Notes: generated from the letters alone by a model not told the origin. Shown: positions 23,201-35,000, counted from the stretch's first letter. The stretch: DNA of 64,000 nt from Phoronis australis (GCA_002633005.1 NMRA01000089.1:124001-188000); one strand, 5' to 3'. A program made the numbers and translations.

Positions 23201-25979
23201 TTGAGTTATTACTTTCAGTTACTAATTTATTCTAACAATTGAGAAATTTAAGCTCTAAAACCGCTAGAATGGAACAAAACTCACGGAGTAGGACCGACGT
23301 TTTTTATCAGGCAACATCCAACAAGACGCGATCACTGTAGTTGATGTCGTGCTTTTATATTCAAAGCTTGTAACTCAAGAGATTTAACACTCGGGATTAA
23401 ATATGTATCCTTTCCAAAAATGTAGCCGATTGGGCAAAAGCAATAATTACAACAAGAAACTTCTTTAAATTATTCGGTTCTGTCAATGTCAACGATAGGT
23501 CAGGTGTTTATGGTCTTTTGTGGGTGGGTAACCTAATCCTTCAAGTTATGTGGGAACCCTATGATGTACCATTTTGGGGAAAATTCTAGCATGACTAGGA
23601 TCTCAAGCCCTAGATTATATTCCCAGTCTAAATAACGTTACTTCAGGAGCTTAACTTTTGTGGAGTGTAGTGGGTGTGTCACTCCCGAAAAAAAATTGTC
23701 GATTTAGTTGAATAAAAGAAGAAAGGTTGGGGAAAGAAAGAAAGAACAGGTTGGACATTGAAACAAGAGTCCTTCTTAATTTTGCAAATGGTTTCACGTG
23801 GGTTTTTTGTCCATCTGCGATAAACTAGTCCATTTTTTAGTATTACCATGTATCAAAAAAATCTTAAATCAATGCCATTTCCATGCAGTTTTGTTTTCAT
23901 TTTTACCTCATCCTGAAAATTTGTCAACAGGTGAAGAAGATGGGCGACTTTCACGGCCATTACCGTGGGATTCAATCTCGTGCCGATATAATCACGAATA
24001 TTTCTCACTCCAGTAAATCTTTAAATTGGAGCGTTCATTTTTCTTAGACGTGCTCCAGACCCGGTCTCTCTTGGAACGAGGCGTTTATCTGAGACCGGGC
24101 GTTTGTTTATGTCGACACATGGTAAACGAAAAAAAAACGCCTTTGCCAATCGTAAGCTCCAAGGTAATATCGTGTTATTACACGATCTCGGACTAGATTT
24201 TCATTTGTTACTTTGTTTTTTCCTGACAGCATCCCCAAAGCATAGAGAGCCAGCCTCTATTAGAGGACGGGCTTCTATTTGAAACCTTCAGTGAACGATG
24301 GCCACCAGCTTCTACAGAGAGGTGCAATATTAGACTGGGTGGGCTATCATTTAAAGCTTTACGGTAGTTAAGTTCATATCAATCTCTTCAGTGAGCAGTT
24401 ACATAAAGCAACTGTCGTTAAAAATTGAAACTTTTTTCTAGCGTAACTCGGTTTGCCTTTAAAAACGAACTCGTCTGGGCTGTTTGCACTCTCGCGTGTT
24501 GGCTTTCAGTGAGTTCTAGGACATTAAGCCTATTAAAATGATGGTCATATGATATTAGACGCCTCTAAAAAGTAAAAATACTGCAGCGCTGTAGCTTTGC
24601 CACTGGTTAGACCCATATAGACCATAATTACGGGATATCTATGGTTTGAGTAGGTACATTGTCATACAGCGTGAGTGTAATACCCATTTTCGACACTGTT
24701 TTACCATATTTCCAGTTTGTACTAACTGTAGACGTTCTTTCGAAATCAATATCCAATGTAATAAAACATACTCTCTTGAGGTTTTGAATGGTGTCACCTA
24801 AGAGAAAATCGATTGAGATGCTCACGAAAGTGTATATATCCACGATTGACACTGAATTATATTCAAAACAATTTAGACTATATCTCTGGGACCATATTTT
24901 TAGATGTCATTATAATTTGCAGACGGGTAATAATTTAACTAAAAAATAACCGAATAACTGATTGTTCACTAATTGAAAATATAAACTTCTCAATCGCCTG
25001 CTTCCTCGCTTCACTTTTACCACCCGCGTTCTATATGAGCACGTGAGGTTCATTAAACACGAAGGCACGCGCGTAGTTCAGACTGTTTGTATCCCGCTCC
25101 GATCTCCAACGCGCAGTCGGCTTCCCGACTACGGTTTTCTTGTTATATTTGAAAAGTCACGACTAGGTGTAGTTACTTTCGCATTTAAAAAGGTGGTAGA
25201 GATTGCACAAAACGCCGTTTGCGGGTCACCGGATATAAAGCGGGACATCTGAGCCTCTGTACGCCATAGGTGACCCGAAAAGCAGCATTTTTGTCGAACG
25301 GGAAAATGTGGATGCCGCAACTGCAGGAAACTCCCAAAAGTGTTTTTATTCGAATAGGCCAAAATAGGGATATATCGCGTGGTGAAAAACCAATTAGTCA
25401 ATTTCGACGGTCATTTTTTATTAGATGGTGTGCGAGACAAACCTTCGAAACAGCGAGACAGTTGGCAAGTAAGCTATGAATCCCGAGTCATCCAGTCTGC
25501 TAGGAACTAGCAAACACTCTAATGAAATTCACAATAACAGGCAAGACGGTTAAATACTTGGTTATTCAACAAAATCGTGAAGGTGTCGATTGTGAGTATA
25601 CACTGTCGATCGTACTGTGCTAGTATTATTATGAAATGGCCATAGGGACTACCTCTATGGCGTCATCCTCGCCCGGCCCTTCGTCTTCAGCAGCAGTTGC
25701 ATTAACGTGCCCGTCAGAAACACCTTGTGGCACTTTAGTAGCTATCGCTGACTCCTCATCCACTCCATGCGATACGTCTGAATCCTCATTTTCATTTTTG
25801 AGCGGACGAGCTTGTTCGTTTTCAGCTTCGCTCGAGAGCTGTCGTCTGCGAGGACTGTCTCCAGCCCCTAAGTCAACCGTAATCTCCGACGGCTTGACGA
25901 CGGAGTCGGATTCTTTTGATCCAGCTTTAACAAGTTCGCCACCCATAAAACAGTCCTCAGATTTCAATTCATTTTCCAT
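19328..25979 (-). CDS. Unrecognised acidic protein, 664 aa, six exons
   Basis: Exons in order: 25979-25653, 22586-22457, 21913-21697, 21538-21303, 20495-20339 and 20255-19328, total 1,995 nt, every junction in phase. The start MENELKSEDC has a good context (ATCATGG). Seen: an N-terminal charged region rich in Glu, Asp and Ser, peaking in an acidic stretch (GFPDDEDSEEDDENTL). A helical, Cys-containing segment follows (LFDRLVDSHHQL to TASATTLWQLLP), then a Glu/Lys/Gly/Pro-rich linker, a second folded segment with a Cys cluster (VPCTHVEDCEICKEK), another Lys/Glu/Thr linker, and a C-terminal helical domain (WSAFVEFMKTEPSLF; MEKERVQRCLDYLAAMCEG; LFEHIAYYVEDDAFLLRFYE). No signal peptide or membrane helix is seen. 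I do not recognise the family. It looks like an intracellular scaffold of alternating helical and disordered parts. Confidence 0.78.
20339..20495 (-). CDS. acidic-protein gene, exon 5
   Basis: Acceptor TTTTGCCTTGTAG, donor TGCAG|GTCAGT, phase 1 in and 2 out. A charged linker (Ala/Glu/Lys/Pro) ends in DDLLPEHLIACC, where the next folded segment starts. Confidence 0.83.
21303..21538 (-). CDS. acidic-protein gene, exon 4
   Basis: Acceptor TTTCTATCACAG, donor AAAG|GTTTGA, phase 2 in and 1 out. Encodes RLLNHICCEHLGRNPSWIV, a short helix and a Lys/Glu/Gly/Asp-rich linker. Confidence 0.83.
21697..21913 (-). CDS. acidic-protein gene, exon 3
   Basis: Acceptor CTCTATTCCCTTAG, donor GACAG|GTATAT, phase 1 in and 2 out. 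Encodes LFDRLVDSHHQLTLMECKNE and an aromatic helical stretch (YLPMFYIYMYAKICSFALL). Confidence 0.85.
22209..22699 (+). other. long open frame antisense to exon 2 of the acidic-protein gene
   Basis: After an acceptor-like TTTCCTCAG at 22208 a frame stays open for about 163 codons without an ATG near its start. The first 85 codons, opposite the intron of the minus gene, read like protein (LIIFAPNTGAITFVTPKPF; FRSTLYTYYDSRNSLES). The rest overlaps the minus-strand exon and becomes Arg-rich, as antisense of an acidic exon would. It could be an exon of a plus-strand gene, a relic, or chance. Confidence 0.25.
22457..22586 (-). CDS. acidic-protein gene, exon 2
   Basis: Encodes ESSGDDDSNEGFPDDEDSEE and a helical tail (LSQRIYEIFESSKS). 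Donor GAAG|GTACAT, phase 1 out. The acceptor (TTTTGAAAG) is weak, but an in-frame TGA directly upstream forces the exon to start here, and phase 0 matches exon 1. Confidence 0.68.
22587..25652 (-). other. intron 1 of the acidic-protein gene
   Basis: No convincing exon between exons 1 and 2. Only the 24.06-24.32 kb repeat stands out. Confidence 0.5.
24057..24320. repeat. interspersed repeat with inverted 9-bp words
   Basis: 'cccggtctc' and its inverse 'gagaccggg' flank about 22 bp. Related phrases (cgaggcgtttatctgagac; gggcttctatttgaaacc) recur downstream, suggesting a degenerate tandem element. Confidence 0.4.
25653..25979 (-). CDS. acidic-protein gene, exon 1 (start codon)
   Basis: 109 codons from ATG, donor GAG|GTAGTC, phase 0. 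Polar, Glu/Ser/Asp-rich and probably disordered. The sequence upstream (25980-26090) is locally CpG-rich, as expected near a promoter. Confidence 0.75.
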
Positions 25980-26137
25980 GATTTGATGCAGCTTCCCCAA
26001 ATTTTGAGTTTTAATAATCGCATAAAACAATGCGTTCCGCTTGCACAGCGCGTGCGTGTCAAGCTGTGTCGCTTAGACTTTCCCGCGCTTTTATTCCCAT
26101 CACTTGGTGATGAAGTATCCCAAATCGAGATATCGGC

Positions 26138-26474
26138 AGGGGCGGATCCAGGATTTTGAGTTGGGGGGNNNNNNNNNNNNNNNNNNNNNNNNNNNNNNNN
26201 NNNNNNNNNNNNNNNNNNNNNNNNNNNNNNNNNNNNNNNNNNNNNNNNNNNNNNNNNNNNNNNNNNNNNNNNNNNNNNNNNNNNCGAATTTTTGGGTTTG
26301 TGGACCTTTTGACAAAACGGTAAACGGGGTTTCTTGAGGGCCTATGCATTGTTTATTCACCCCCCGAGGCCCCCTGATTGCGCGCATGTGCTAGTCAGCA
26401 ATTCGCACCCGAACTGCCACATGGTATCTGGTAAAATTTTAGGGGGGCCATGGCCCCCCCTAAATCCGCCACTA
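26138..26474. mobile_element. hAT-like MITE interrupted by an N gap
   Basis: The left end AGGGGCGGATCCAGGATTTT with a G-run and the inverted right end (C-run, then CTAAATCCGCCACTA) form imperfect terminal inverted repeats. The hexamer ATCGGC occurs on both sides (26132-26137 and 26475-26480) and is a likely part of the target duplication. N fills 26169-26284. No transposase is visible. It sits about 160 bp upstream of the start codon of the acidic-protein gene, so it may lie in or near its promoter. Confidence 0.7.
26169..26284. other. assembly gap (116 N)
   Basis: Run of N inside the MITE, probably at its G-rich arm. Confidence 0.95.
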
Positions 26475-27982
26475 ATCGGCGTGTCTTTATGAAAAATTAT
26501 TTTACCGAGGTAGGATTTTCAATATCAAAGTATAAAAAGTGTTGTTTTTGTTTGCTAATTCTAATTTCAGTCTTATTTTAACAGTGTATTGAGCGCTGTT
26601 TACGCAAAATGTCTATTACCTACGGATATACGTTTCACAACATGATATCGAGTTACGATTTTACTTCGAAACAAAACTAGGGTAGTGAAATATGGCAGAG
26701 TGAAGCGTCTTCTTCTCTGTGATTATACTGTGCATAGATAAGTATATTTAAGAGGGGGCATGGATAATTAGTGTCCCCCAGAGGCGACAGGGGCCGGATG
26801 GGTGAAATTGGTGGCTACTGACCGGGAGAGGTAAAATTGGCGTGCTGACCGGGAGGAGAAAGTGGGGATGAAATTCTCCTACGCCATATTCGGGCAAAGC
26901 TATATCACGCCCCCCCACCCGAACAGCCAAATCCAGATAAGCCTACTGTGACCGGAACGGTGCTCACAGGTGTTGTTTTCGGTTAAAGATCGATACTTTA
27001 TTCTTATTTTATCTCACTTTGAAGTTGGCCAACCTTTGACTGTGGTATCATTTTAAGGAACAAGGTTCATGACTACAGTTTTATCGATGCATTCCACACA
27101 AGTTGGTGTTTTGTGGATCAAGGCGTCAAATAAAACAAAATAACGATTCACTTTACTTTTTCGGCTCATTCCTGGACCATAACTACAAACGTCCCACCGA
27201 GATATGTATACTGGCGCCCACATTTCTTCGTGCCGGTCATCATTCATTTTCAAAGTCACATTCATTCCCCCAGGCGCTGTGACAGAGGAGGGGTAAACTT
27301 GACCAAGTTTTACGTTTGTGCAGGTAGAACGCTAAGTTTCCGCTGTGACAGATCGAGGATTCCGGCGAAAGTATATGGCCCCCAGTCAAAGGTGGCGCTG
27401 TAACAGAGGGTAGATTTTTCTCCGAACAGTCGTTGAAAACACGGTGAAATGAAACTGAACTTCGCATTTTAACTGAGTAACATATGGAGATCGAAAATGT
27501 CGGTTAAAAAATCTCTGTAACTACACTGCAACCGCACATGCGCGCACTAAGCCCCATGTAAATGTGAAGTTTCCCCCGCATCCTAACTATCTGGCTCTGC
27601 TGCATGCTCCTGCTGCAGTTTAGATTGACCATGTTTGAACCGTTTGCGCAAAACATTGGAACACGTTTATAGTTGAGGTCGAGTTATCTGAGAGAGTAGA
27701 TGTTGACCATTTAAAAACGTGATCAATGTCTAATTAACAAAAAGACACAAAAACAGCTAATCAGGATGTGCCGAAACCGTAATCACAAGGGCTCGTGGTT
27801 AGCCTATAACTGAACCCGAGGTGTATGGACGCGAAACAACAGGGCCGTCCCGGATTACAGAGCGATAACCGAATCTCGATCGCTGTATTTACCCACAATA
27901 CCCGGACACCCGTCAGCCACATTTGCTGCCTCGTTTCCGTGCCACTGGAGTTTCACGTCTTTTTTGGAGTCTGATTCTTTAC
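26475..27982. other. intergenic, no gene recognised
   Basis: Between the start of the acidic-protein gene and the 3' end of neurexin. Frames are short and without family resemblance. The region near 26750-26930 has C/G runs but no clear element. Confidence 0.5.
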
Positions 27983-29152
27983 GAGTTTTTCTCGGTTGCA
28001 TTACTTTATTCGACCTTCCAACTGATATGCTAACGAAGTACCGATATTATTGCTGTGTGTTACAACTCCAACGTGAGAAAGTTTAATAAACTGGACAACT
28101 ATACCCGTGACCGTGTGATCCGAAATTCATCGCCTTCCCGACATCAATGAAAGACACGAAAATGTGCGTGATTTCTAAAACTCAGTAAGCCACGCGCTTT
28201 CGCCTTTTCTCCAGGCCAAAGGAGAATTCTATCAGTCGCCGTGTAATCAGAGACCACACTATTGACGAACAATGTATCTCAGCGTGCCCGCGCCTGGGGT
28301 ACAAAAATTTCATTCAGTTCTATAAACTGTAGGAAAGACAAGATAAAAGAATCATACTTTTATTGTATATTGCAGACAACTCCTGGCATCAAAAATGGTA
28401 TTTCTTATTCACCATTCTTCAAAATTGCAAAACCTGATATCAGGCGTTTGTTTTAACATGAAGTCTTCCAGTTAAAAGACCCGCCGCTGGCCAACTTCGA
28501 ATAACTGATAAGTTCCAATATCTAGATAACAATAAACAATCGTAATTAAGGTGTACTATTTTTGGCTCACCCTGCACCCTGTCGAAACAGCCATACAGGG
28601 TCGTCCTTTTCACGACTAAGCGTTTCCACGTGCCTGGCAATGCACACAACGTAAACGAACACTTAATAGGTGAAAATTAACTGTATTAAATAACATGACA
28701 TTAATTTACTACACATCAGGACTAAAGCTCAAACTGAAGGTGTACCTTAATAAATGTCACTCATCTAACACTGTGCCTACGGAACTAACGTACTAAAGAT
28801 CCTACCGTGCACCTCATTAATGGGAAAGGCAAATTGCCTAAGCATATTTTTCAGAACGAGAGACATTTCCACGGTCACCTTGTCATCAAGAAATGGAAAA
28901 CATTTCAACCATACCATTATCGTCCACCGACTAAAGTAAGCTGTTCAACTTTTAAGTTCAACTGCGGACATGCACTCATCACTGGTTTCTGTTCTCGGAT
29001 TGTCATCAACCGCCATTCATTAATCACAAGCGATAGCCTTGGCCCGTCACCGAATATTCAGTGGCCAAACCCCAGTCCATTGATAACCCTAAAAATCAAA
29101 TCAGTGGCCGAGATCAACGGTGGCCCACAATTTTTGGAGTAGCGACAGCGGC
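27983..29152. repeat. 1.17-kb block, copy 1 (assembly duplicate)
   Basis: Repeated at 29154-30336 after a single N at 29153. The copies differ by scattered substitutions and small indels, including about 12 bases present only in copy 2 near 29885 (words like 'cgagctccaa'). Confidence 0.93.
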
Positions 29153-29153
29153 N

Positions 29154-30336
29154 GAGTTTTTCTCGGTTGCATTACTTTATTCGACCTTCCAACTGATATG
29201 CTAACGAAGTACCGATATTATTGCTGTGTGTTACAACTCCAACGTGAGAAAGTTTAATAAACTGGACAACTATACCCGTGACCGTGTGATCCGAAATTCA
29301 TCGCCTTCCCGACATCAATGAAAGACACGAAAATGTGCGTGATTTCTAAAACTCAGTAAGCCACGCGCTTTCGCCTTTTCTCCAGGCCAAAGGAGAATTC
29401 TATCAGTCGCCGTGTAATCAGAGACCACACTATTGACGAACAATGTATCTCAGCGTGCCCGCGCCTGGGGTACAAAAATTTCATTCAGTTCTATAAACTG
29501 TAGGAAAGACAAGATAAAAGAATCATACTTTTATTGTATATTGCAGACAACTCCTGGCACCAAAAATGGTATTTCTTATTCACCATTCTTCAAAATTGCA
29601 AAACCTGATATCAGGCGTTTGCTTTAACATGAAGTCTTCCAGTTGAAAGACCCGCCGCTGGCCAACTTCGAATTAACTGATAAGTTCAAATATCTAGATA
29701 ACAATAAACAATCGTAATTAAGGTGTATTATTTTTGGCTCACCCTGCACCCTGTTGAAACAGCCATACAGGGCCGTCCTTTTCACGACTAGCGTTTCCAC
29801 GTGCCTGGCAATGCACACAACGTAAACGAACACTTAATAGGTGAAAATAAACTGTATTAAATAACATGACATTAATTTACTACCGAGCTCCAAACACATC
29901 AGGACTAAAGCTCAAACTGAAGGTGTACCTTAATAAATGTCACTCATCTAACACTGTGCCTACTGAACTAACGTACTAAAGATCCTACCCTGCACCTCAT
30001 TAATGGGGAAGGCAAATTGTCTAAGCATACTTTTCAGAACGAGAGACATTTCCACGGTCATCTTGTCATCAAGAAATGGAAAACATTTCAACCATACCAT
30101 TATCGTCCACCGACTAAAGTAAGCTGTTCAACTTTTTAAGTTCAACTGCGGACATGCACTCATCACTGGTTTCTGTTCTCGGATTGTCATCAACCGCCAT
30201 TCATTAATCACAAGCGATAGCCTTGGCCCGTCACTGAATATTCAGTGGCCAAACCCCAGTCCATTGATAACCCTAAAGATCAAATCAGTGGCCGAGATCA
30301 ACGGTGGCCCACAATTTTTGGAGTAGCGACAGCGGC
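29154..30336. repeat. 1.18-kb block, copy 2 (assembly duplicate)
   Basis: Second copy of 27983-29152. It ends 'gtagcgacagcggc', the same word that precedes the N. Confidence 0.93.
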
Positions 30337-31079
30337 CGTTCCCATTTCCAAGCTGTAAGAAACTTATAAATAGCAGCAAAAATACCTGATGACAAACCAT
30401 AGCTGAAGTTCTCTTTCTGAACCATCTGAATTAGGGGCCTGTTATTACGAGTAACCTCATTCATATGGCATCCTCATTCTAGGATTACTAATTCCGTCTC
30501 ATCTCACGACAATAGAGCCGAGTCATCGGTGTGTATTTAGAATTCCCTTTCGCGGAGTTTAACTGCATAAGGGCACTACCCAAAGATCTACACGAGTGTC
30601 GACGTTTGCGAAATTTCATCAAAAGGTAATAAACCCTTTCAGAAACTCGAACCACCCCCTGCACAAGATTGGCTACGGGTCTGCGGATTTGAAAAGACTG
30701 CTAGTCGATTTAAACTGAATACATCAATCAGTAATACAGCAAGATCTTTGCTTTGACAATATAGTTTGGTCTACTGCACAAGAGAGTTCTAACTAGCGAG
30801 GTGGTGACAATGTACCTAGACACAGAGAACATACACTCAGCAATTAAAAAATACATAATCATTTTCACTTTTGCCATTGGTAAGTAAGCCCATAAATGTA
30901 TAAAATACAAGATAACACATAGCTATAATTTGTCTTCTATCAACACCTTAGAATCACTTGTAAGACTGAGGCCTATGTCCCCACTGGTGGTTGAGGATAA
31001 CCTATCAGGAGGTGAATGTTGTTTTTAAGTGCAGTGAAGTCGCACAGCTGACACCACCCACAACTGAGACATTCATGAT

Positions 31080-31405
31080 ACCCATGCACTTCACACAGCT
31101 TCAAGACTTCTTCTTCTTCTTCTCCTTCTTCTTCAGCGTTCCCGGCCATGTAGTTTAGATGGTCACTGACTTTGGTCATTTTTAAAAAGCCCGCAATTCC
31201 CGCAATAACATTTTTGGCCCCAGTTTTACTTTGAGTTCCACCACGGGACTGGGACATGTCTTGCCCCTTAGGGTATCGTAGGGCAGCTGTGCAGTAAATG
31301 CTCAGGTGTCTGGGGGCCAGTGCCAAACGGGCACTCGTCTGTGTGAGAGATTTTCAGGCAATGTATGTGGGAGAGGCGACGGAGCAAGACTATTCCATTG
31401 ATAAA
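31080..31405 (-). pseudogene. non-LTR retrotransposon C-terminal relic
   Basis: On the minus strand one frame gives RRLSHIHCLKISHTDECPFG followed by GTGPQTPEHLLHSCP. This is the Cys-rich motif (CPxGxGxQTxxHLLxxCP) found at the C terminus of many non-LTR retrotransposon polyproteins. After a frameshift another frame gives KTGAKNVIAGIAGFLKMTKV, equivalent to the usual end of that polyprotein, and a Glu-rich tail. The frameshift and small size mark a dead fragment. It lies 150-480 bp past the neurexin stop codon on the same strand, possibly within the neurexin 3' UTR. Confidence 0.7.
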
Positions 31406-31557
31406 TTTGAAGACAAAATTTCAAGTGTTACATTTGCTAGAAACTGACACCGTTGGTAGACATAGACAATATCTAGAAATAGATCATACACCTAAAAGGC
31501 TAATTAAGTTTTCTTGAAGCCTGATATGAAGAACCTGTACAACCCGCTTTTCTCGTG

Positions 31558-32029
31558 TCAGACGTACCACTCTTTAACATCTTTCTTTTGACCTTCTGTG
31601 CCCCTGGCTGGTGACGAGGGCTTTACAATGCTGCCCCCATTGATCACAGAAGATGCTTTACTGCCAGCTTCATACACAGGGTAGTTTTTACTCTCATCCA
31701 CTTTATACGACCCTGCCGACTTTGTCTTAACTTTCCGCACCACCACGATGAGTATAATTATAGCGACAACCAGGGCTACCGAGATGCCAACTATGAGAGC
31801 GATATTTGAGTCAGATAAGACGACACTAGAGGGTGCCTCACTCCCTTTTTTAATTTCAGTCACAGCTGGGCCACCATTAGTGTCATTTGCACGGTCACCC
31901 CCAGTGCCCACATCAACTGCTGGCTTCAAACCACCGGCATCAGTAGAGACTGTTGAATCATATGTTATGTTAGTTATTAAACCATCTCTGGGGGTCACAG
32001 CCAGTGGACCACTGCTTGGAAATTCAGCG
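31558..32029 (-). CDS. NRXN: neurexin last exon: stalk end, membrane helix, tail, stop
   Basis: 472 nt including TGA, acceptor ATTCTCATTCCAAAAATTTT then TTTCCAG, phase 2 in. Encodes a short Asn/Gly/Thr-rich juxtamembrane part, the helix ALIVGISVALVVAIIILIV, the basic stop-transfer RKVKTK, the protein-4.1-binding-type motif GSYKVDESKNY and the C-terminal PDZ ligand EWYV. Confidence 0.97.
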
Positions 32030-35000
32030 CTGGAAAAAAATTTTTGGAATGAGAACTTATTTCTAAATTCATTATAAAAACACCAAGGTAGTTAAAGCAG
32101 AACACAACATAAATCCAACACTTAAGATCTTTGGCTGACATCAAAAGCCCAAATATATGCATAGGCCTGCAGTGGTGCCTAACTCCACTGTGTTTTTAGC
32201 TATTCAAGGAAGAATAAAGCAAGTTGGATTCAGTGAGAAATACTGATACTAGAGAGCTACACAGAACTTCAAGTGCCACCCAGCCCCAGAGTGTAATACT
32301 GATACCAGACAGCTACATGAAACTTTAAGTGCCAGCCGGCCCAAGAGTGTAGTACTGATACCAGACAGCTGCATGGCACTTTAAGTGCCAGCCAGTCCCA
32401 GAGTGTAATACTCATACCAGAGGCTACACAGAAGTTACCGGTAAGTGTCAGCCAGCCCCAGAGTGTAATACTGATACTAGAATGTTAGGTGGAACTTTAA
32501 GTGCCAGCCAGCTCCAGTGGACAATACATACGACAGAGTACATACATCCAATGGGATCGTTTGTGACAGCCACTTCTAATGGGTAACACTAACTGAGCCA
32601 CATCTTCTGAGTTGTGCCAGAATGCCCCACAGATAATGCTACAAGAGCCTCATAAGATTGTTATGTAGTGTCAGAAGTCCCCAGAGATAATGCTTCTAAG
32701 AGCCCCATATGGCACACGTGGATAATATTGTTGACAGATAGCTCCAAGAGTCATTAGAGCCAGAAAGCAGGGTAGAATATACAAATGACAAAGAGCCCCA
32801 TGGGATTGCTAGTGCCAGATGGGCCCTAGTGGATAATACTCACAACAGTCAGTGCCTGATACCCGGGGATTGTTAATGCAAAACATCCCTGCACAAAAAA
32901 TAACTTCAGCCAAAACAAACTTCTCACTCACTGTGTCGGCTCAGTTCTGTGAACAGTGACTGTCACGGTCGGTATCAGCAAATCATCAGAGGTCCTTGAC
33001 ATGTGGTTAGAGCATTGTTCCTCATCATCTTCTTCTGCGCACCCAGAACCAGTGATGTAAATTAACTCATCACTCGTCACCACCTCAGTTGTTGTTGGCT
33101 AATGATAGACACAGTACAAGACAGCAAATCAGCATCCCTTTCATTACACCATAGCTACATCAAAAACATACTACAACGATGTTGACGAAGATACAATATA
33201 AGTGATATACCGGTAAGTAAAATAAGATATAATAATGATAACACAGAGATATACCCTGACTGTTATAATCATAATAAAATATAATGATGACAAAGATATA
33301 CCCTTAGTGATATGACTATTATAACATATCATTATGATGACAAAGATATATCATTAGTCATACAACTATAATGAGTTACCTGTAAGGATAACAAGGCAGT
33401 CACAGCCAGCAGTATCCTCTACTGCAGGTTCTGTAGGAGCAGTTACATTATATGGATGCAATTAAATCAAGAATGGATCAAAATGGCCAGGAGAAATTTG
33501 GTTGCACAAAGAAGGACACTTCCATGTCAGGATACATGGAAATCCAAATGGGCCAAAATTCAAGGACATAAAATTAAATAATAAAATTCTGTGATATGCA
33601 GTACACTTTGTAAGCACACTTTTTAGAAAGTTTGGTCAAAATTCCTTTAAGTGTACTAAGGAGTAATTGCACACGGAAGAGCATTTCTTTACATGAAAAT
33701 CAAAAACAAGTAAAAAAAAACAAATAGCAAAATGATTATGAGAGGAGAATATGGAATGAGAATATTTTTTGAAAGTTTGGATGAAATCCTTAGCTTTTGA
33801 AATAAAGGAAGAGATGCACACAGAAGCCTACCATACTATGTTTCTGTTGCCAATGGCGTGGGATAAAAGGTGCATATTACTAATCAGGGACATGTATTAT
33901 TCATTATGATTTCTGACTTGTGATAGCTGGTTGAGTTTGAATGAATTTAAAAAATATGGATACTACTACACCAAAATGCTTCTACTAGAAAAACCAGAAA
34001 TGACTTGTTTACACAAAAAGGCAAGTTGCACAAAACCAATAATGACAACTAAAATAGGGTTACAAAATGACCAACAAGAGCAACATCGAGCACTGATATA
34101 CAATATCACTGTTTGTACTGCATACAGCACAAACAATTGGAACTAAAATAGAATACGGTAGGTCAAATCTGTCTGAAATGCGGCAAGTGCCACCATCTGC
34201 CAAATTTCATTAATATCTATTAAGGAACTTTGTACACATTGAGGCATATTCAAGAAAAACCTAAATTGCCACTAGGTGATGCCACAGTAGCCAGACCCAT
34301 AGTGAATGTCTGTCCCGCTCTCCTCAATAGGAACACATGTACTAAACTTCAAACAGAATTGGGAAGGAACTTGGTAGATATTGAAGTAGAAGCAAACAAA
34401 TTTCTTGGACCTTCTCCTTAAAAATGCTTTACTCCAATCTAAATTTCAATAACAAATTACATATTTGGTTAGTTTAATGAAATGAACAAAAAAAAACCAT
34501 TGTTATTCTAAGCATTTTGAATAAAACATATTACCATTACAAATTAAAAACTACAAAGCATATTTTTGGAACTGTAACTCAAAGGTGGGCTGGTACAGCT
34601 AAGTAAAACACACGATGTGAGCGCACTCTATTGGTTACCTCAGAAGATGTAGAGTAAAGTCTGGAAATGTTGGGGTGAGATTGCGTTGGCATAGTAACAG
34701 CAGAAGATGTGGAACTCAACTCTGAGGTGTGGTTAACAAAAGTTTCGTTAGTGAACTGAAGGAAAGAAGAGCTGGTGGAAGAGCGCAGGGCAGTAGAAGA
34801 TGTCGTCTTTAAGAGAACAAAATGAACATAATAACCTGGTAACTGAAGCAAGCAAGCACAAAGATTACAAACAGAAATTACAGGTAAGAAATAACACGTT
34901 ACCAAAATATTCAATCAACTGAAAACAAATAAACAAATAATGATTTCTTCCATTTGGTGAACGAAATGGCAGAAAAAGGTCCTTTTCTACGCAAAAAATA

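Noticed and set aside
25636-25986. Ser/Pro-rich plus-strand frame
   Set aside because: Exact shadow of exon 1 of the acidic-protein gene on the other strand.
28807-29142. 111-codon frame in the 1.2-kb duplicated block
   Set aside because: The frame is broken by an indel in the second copy of the block, so it is not under coding constraint.
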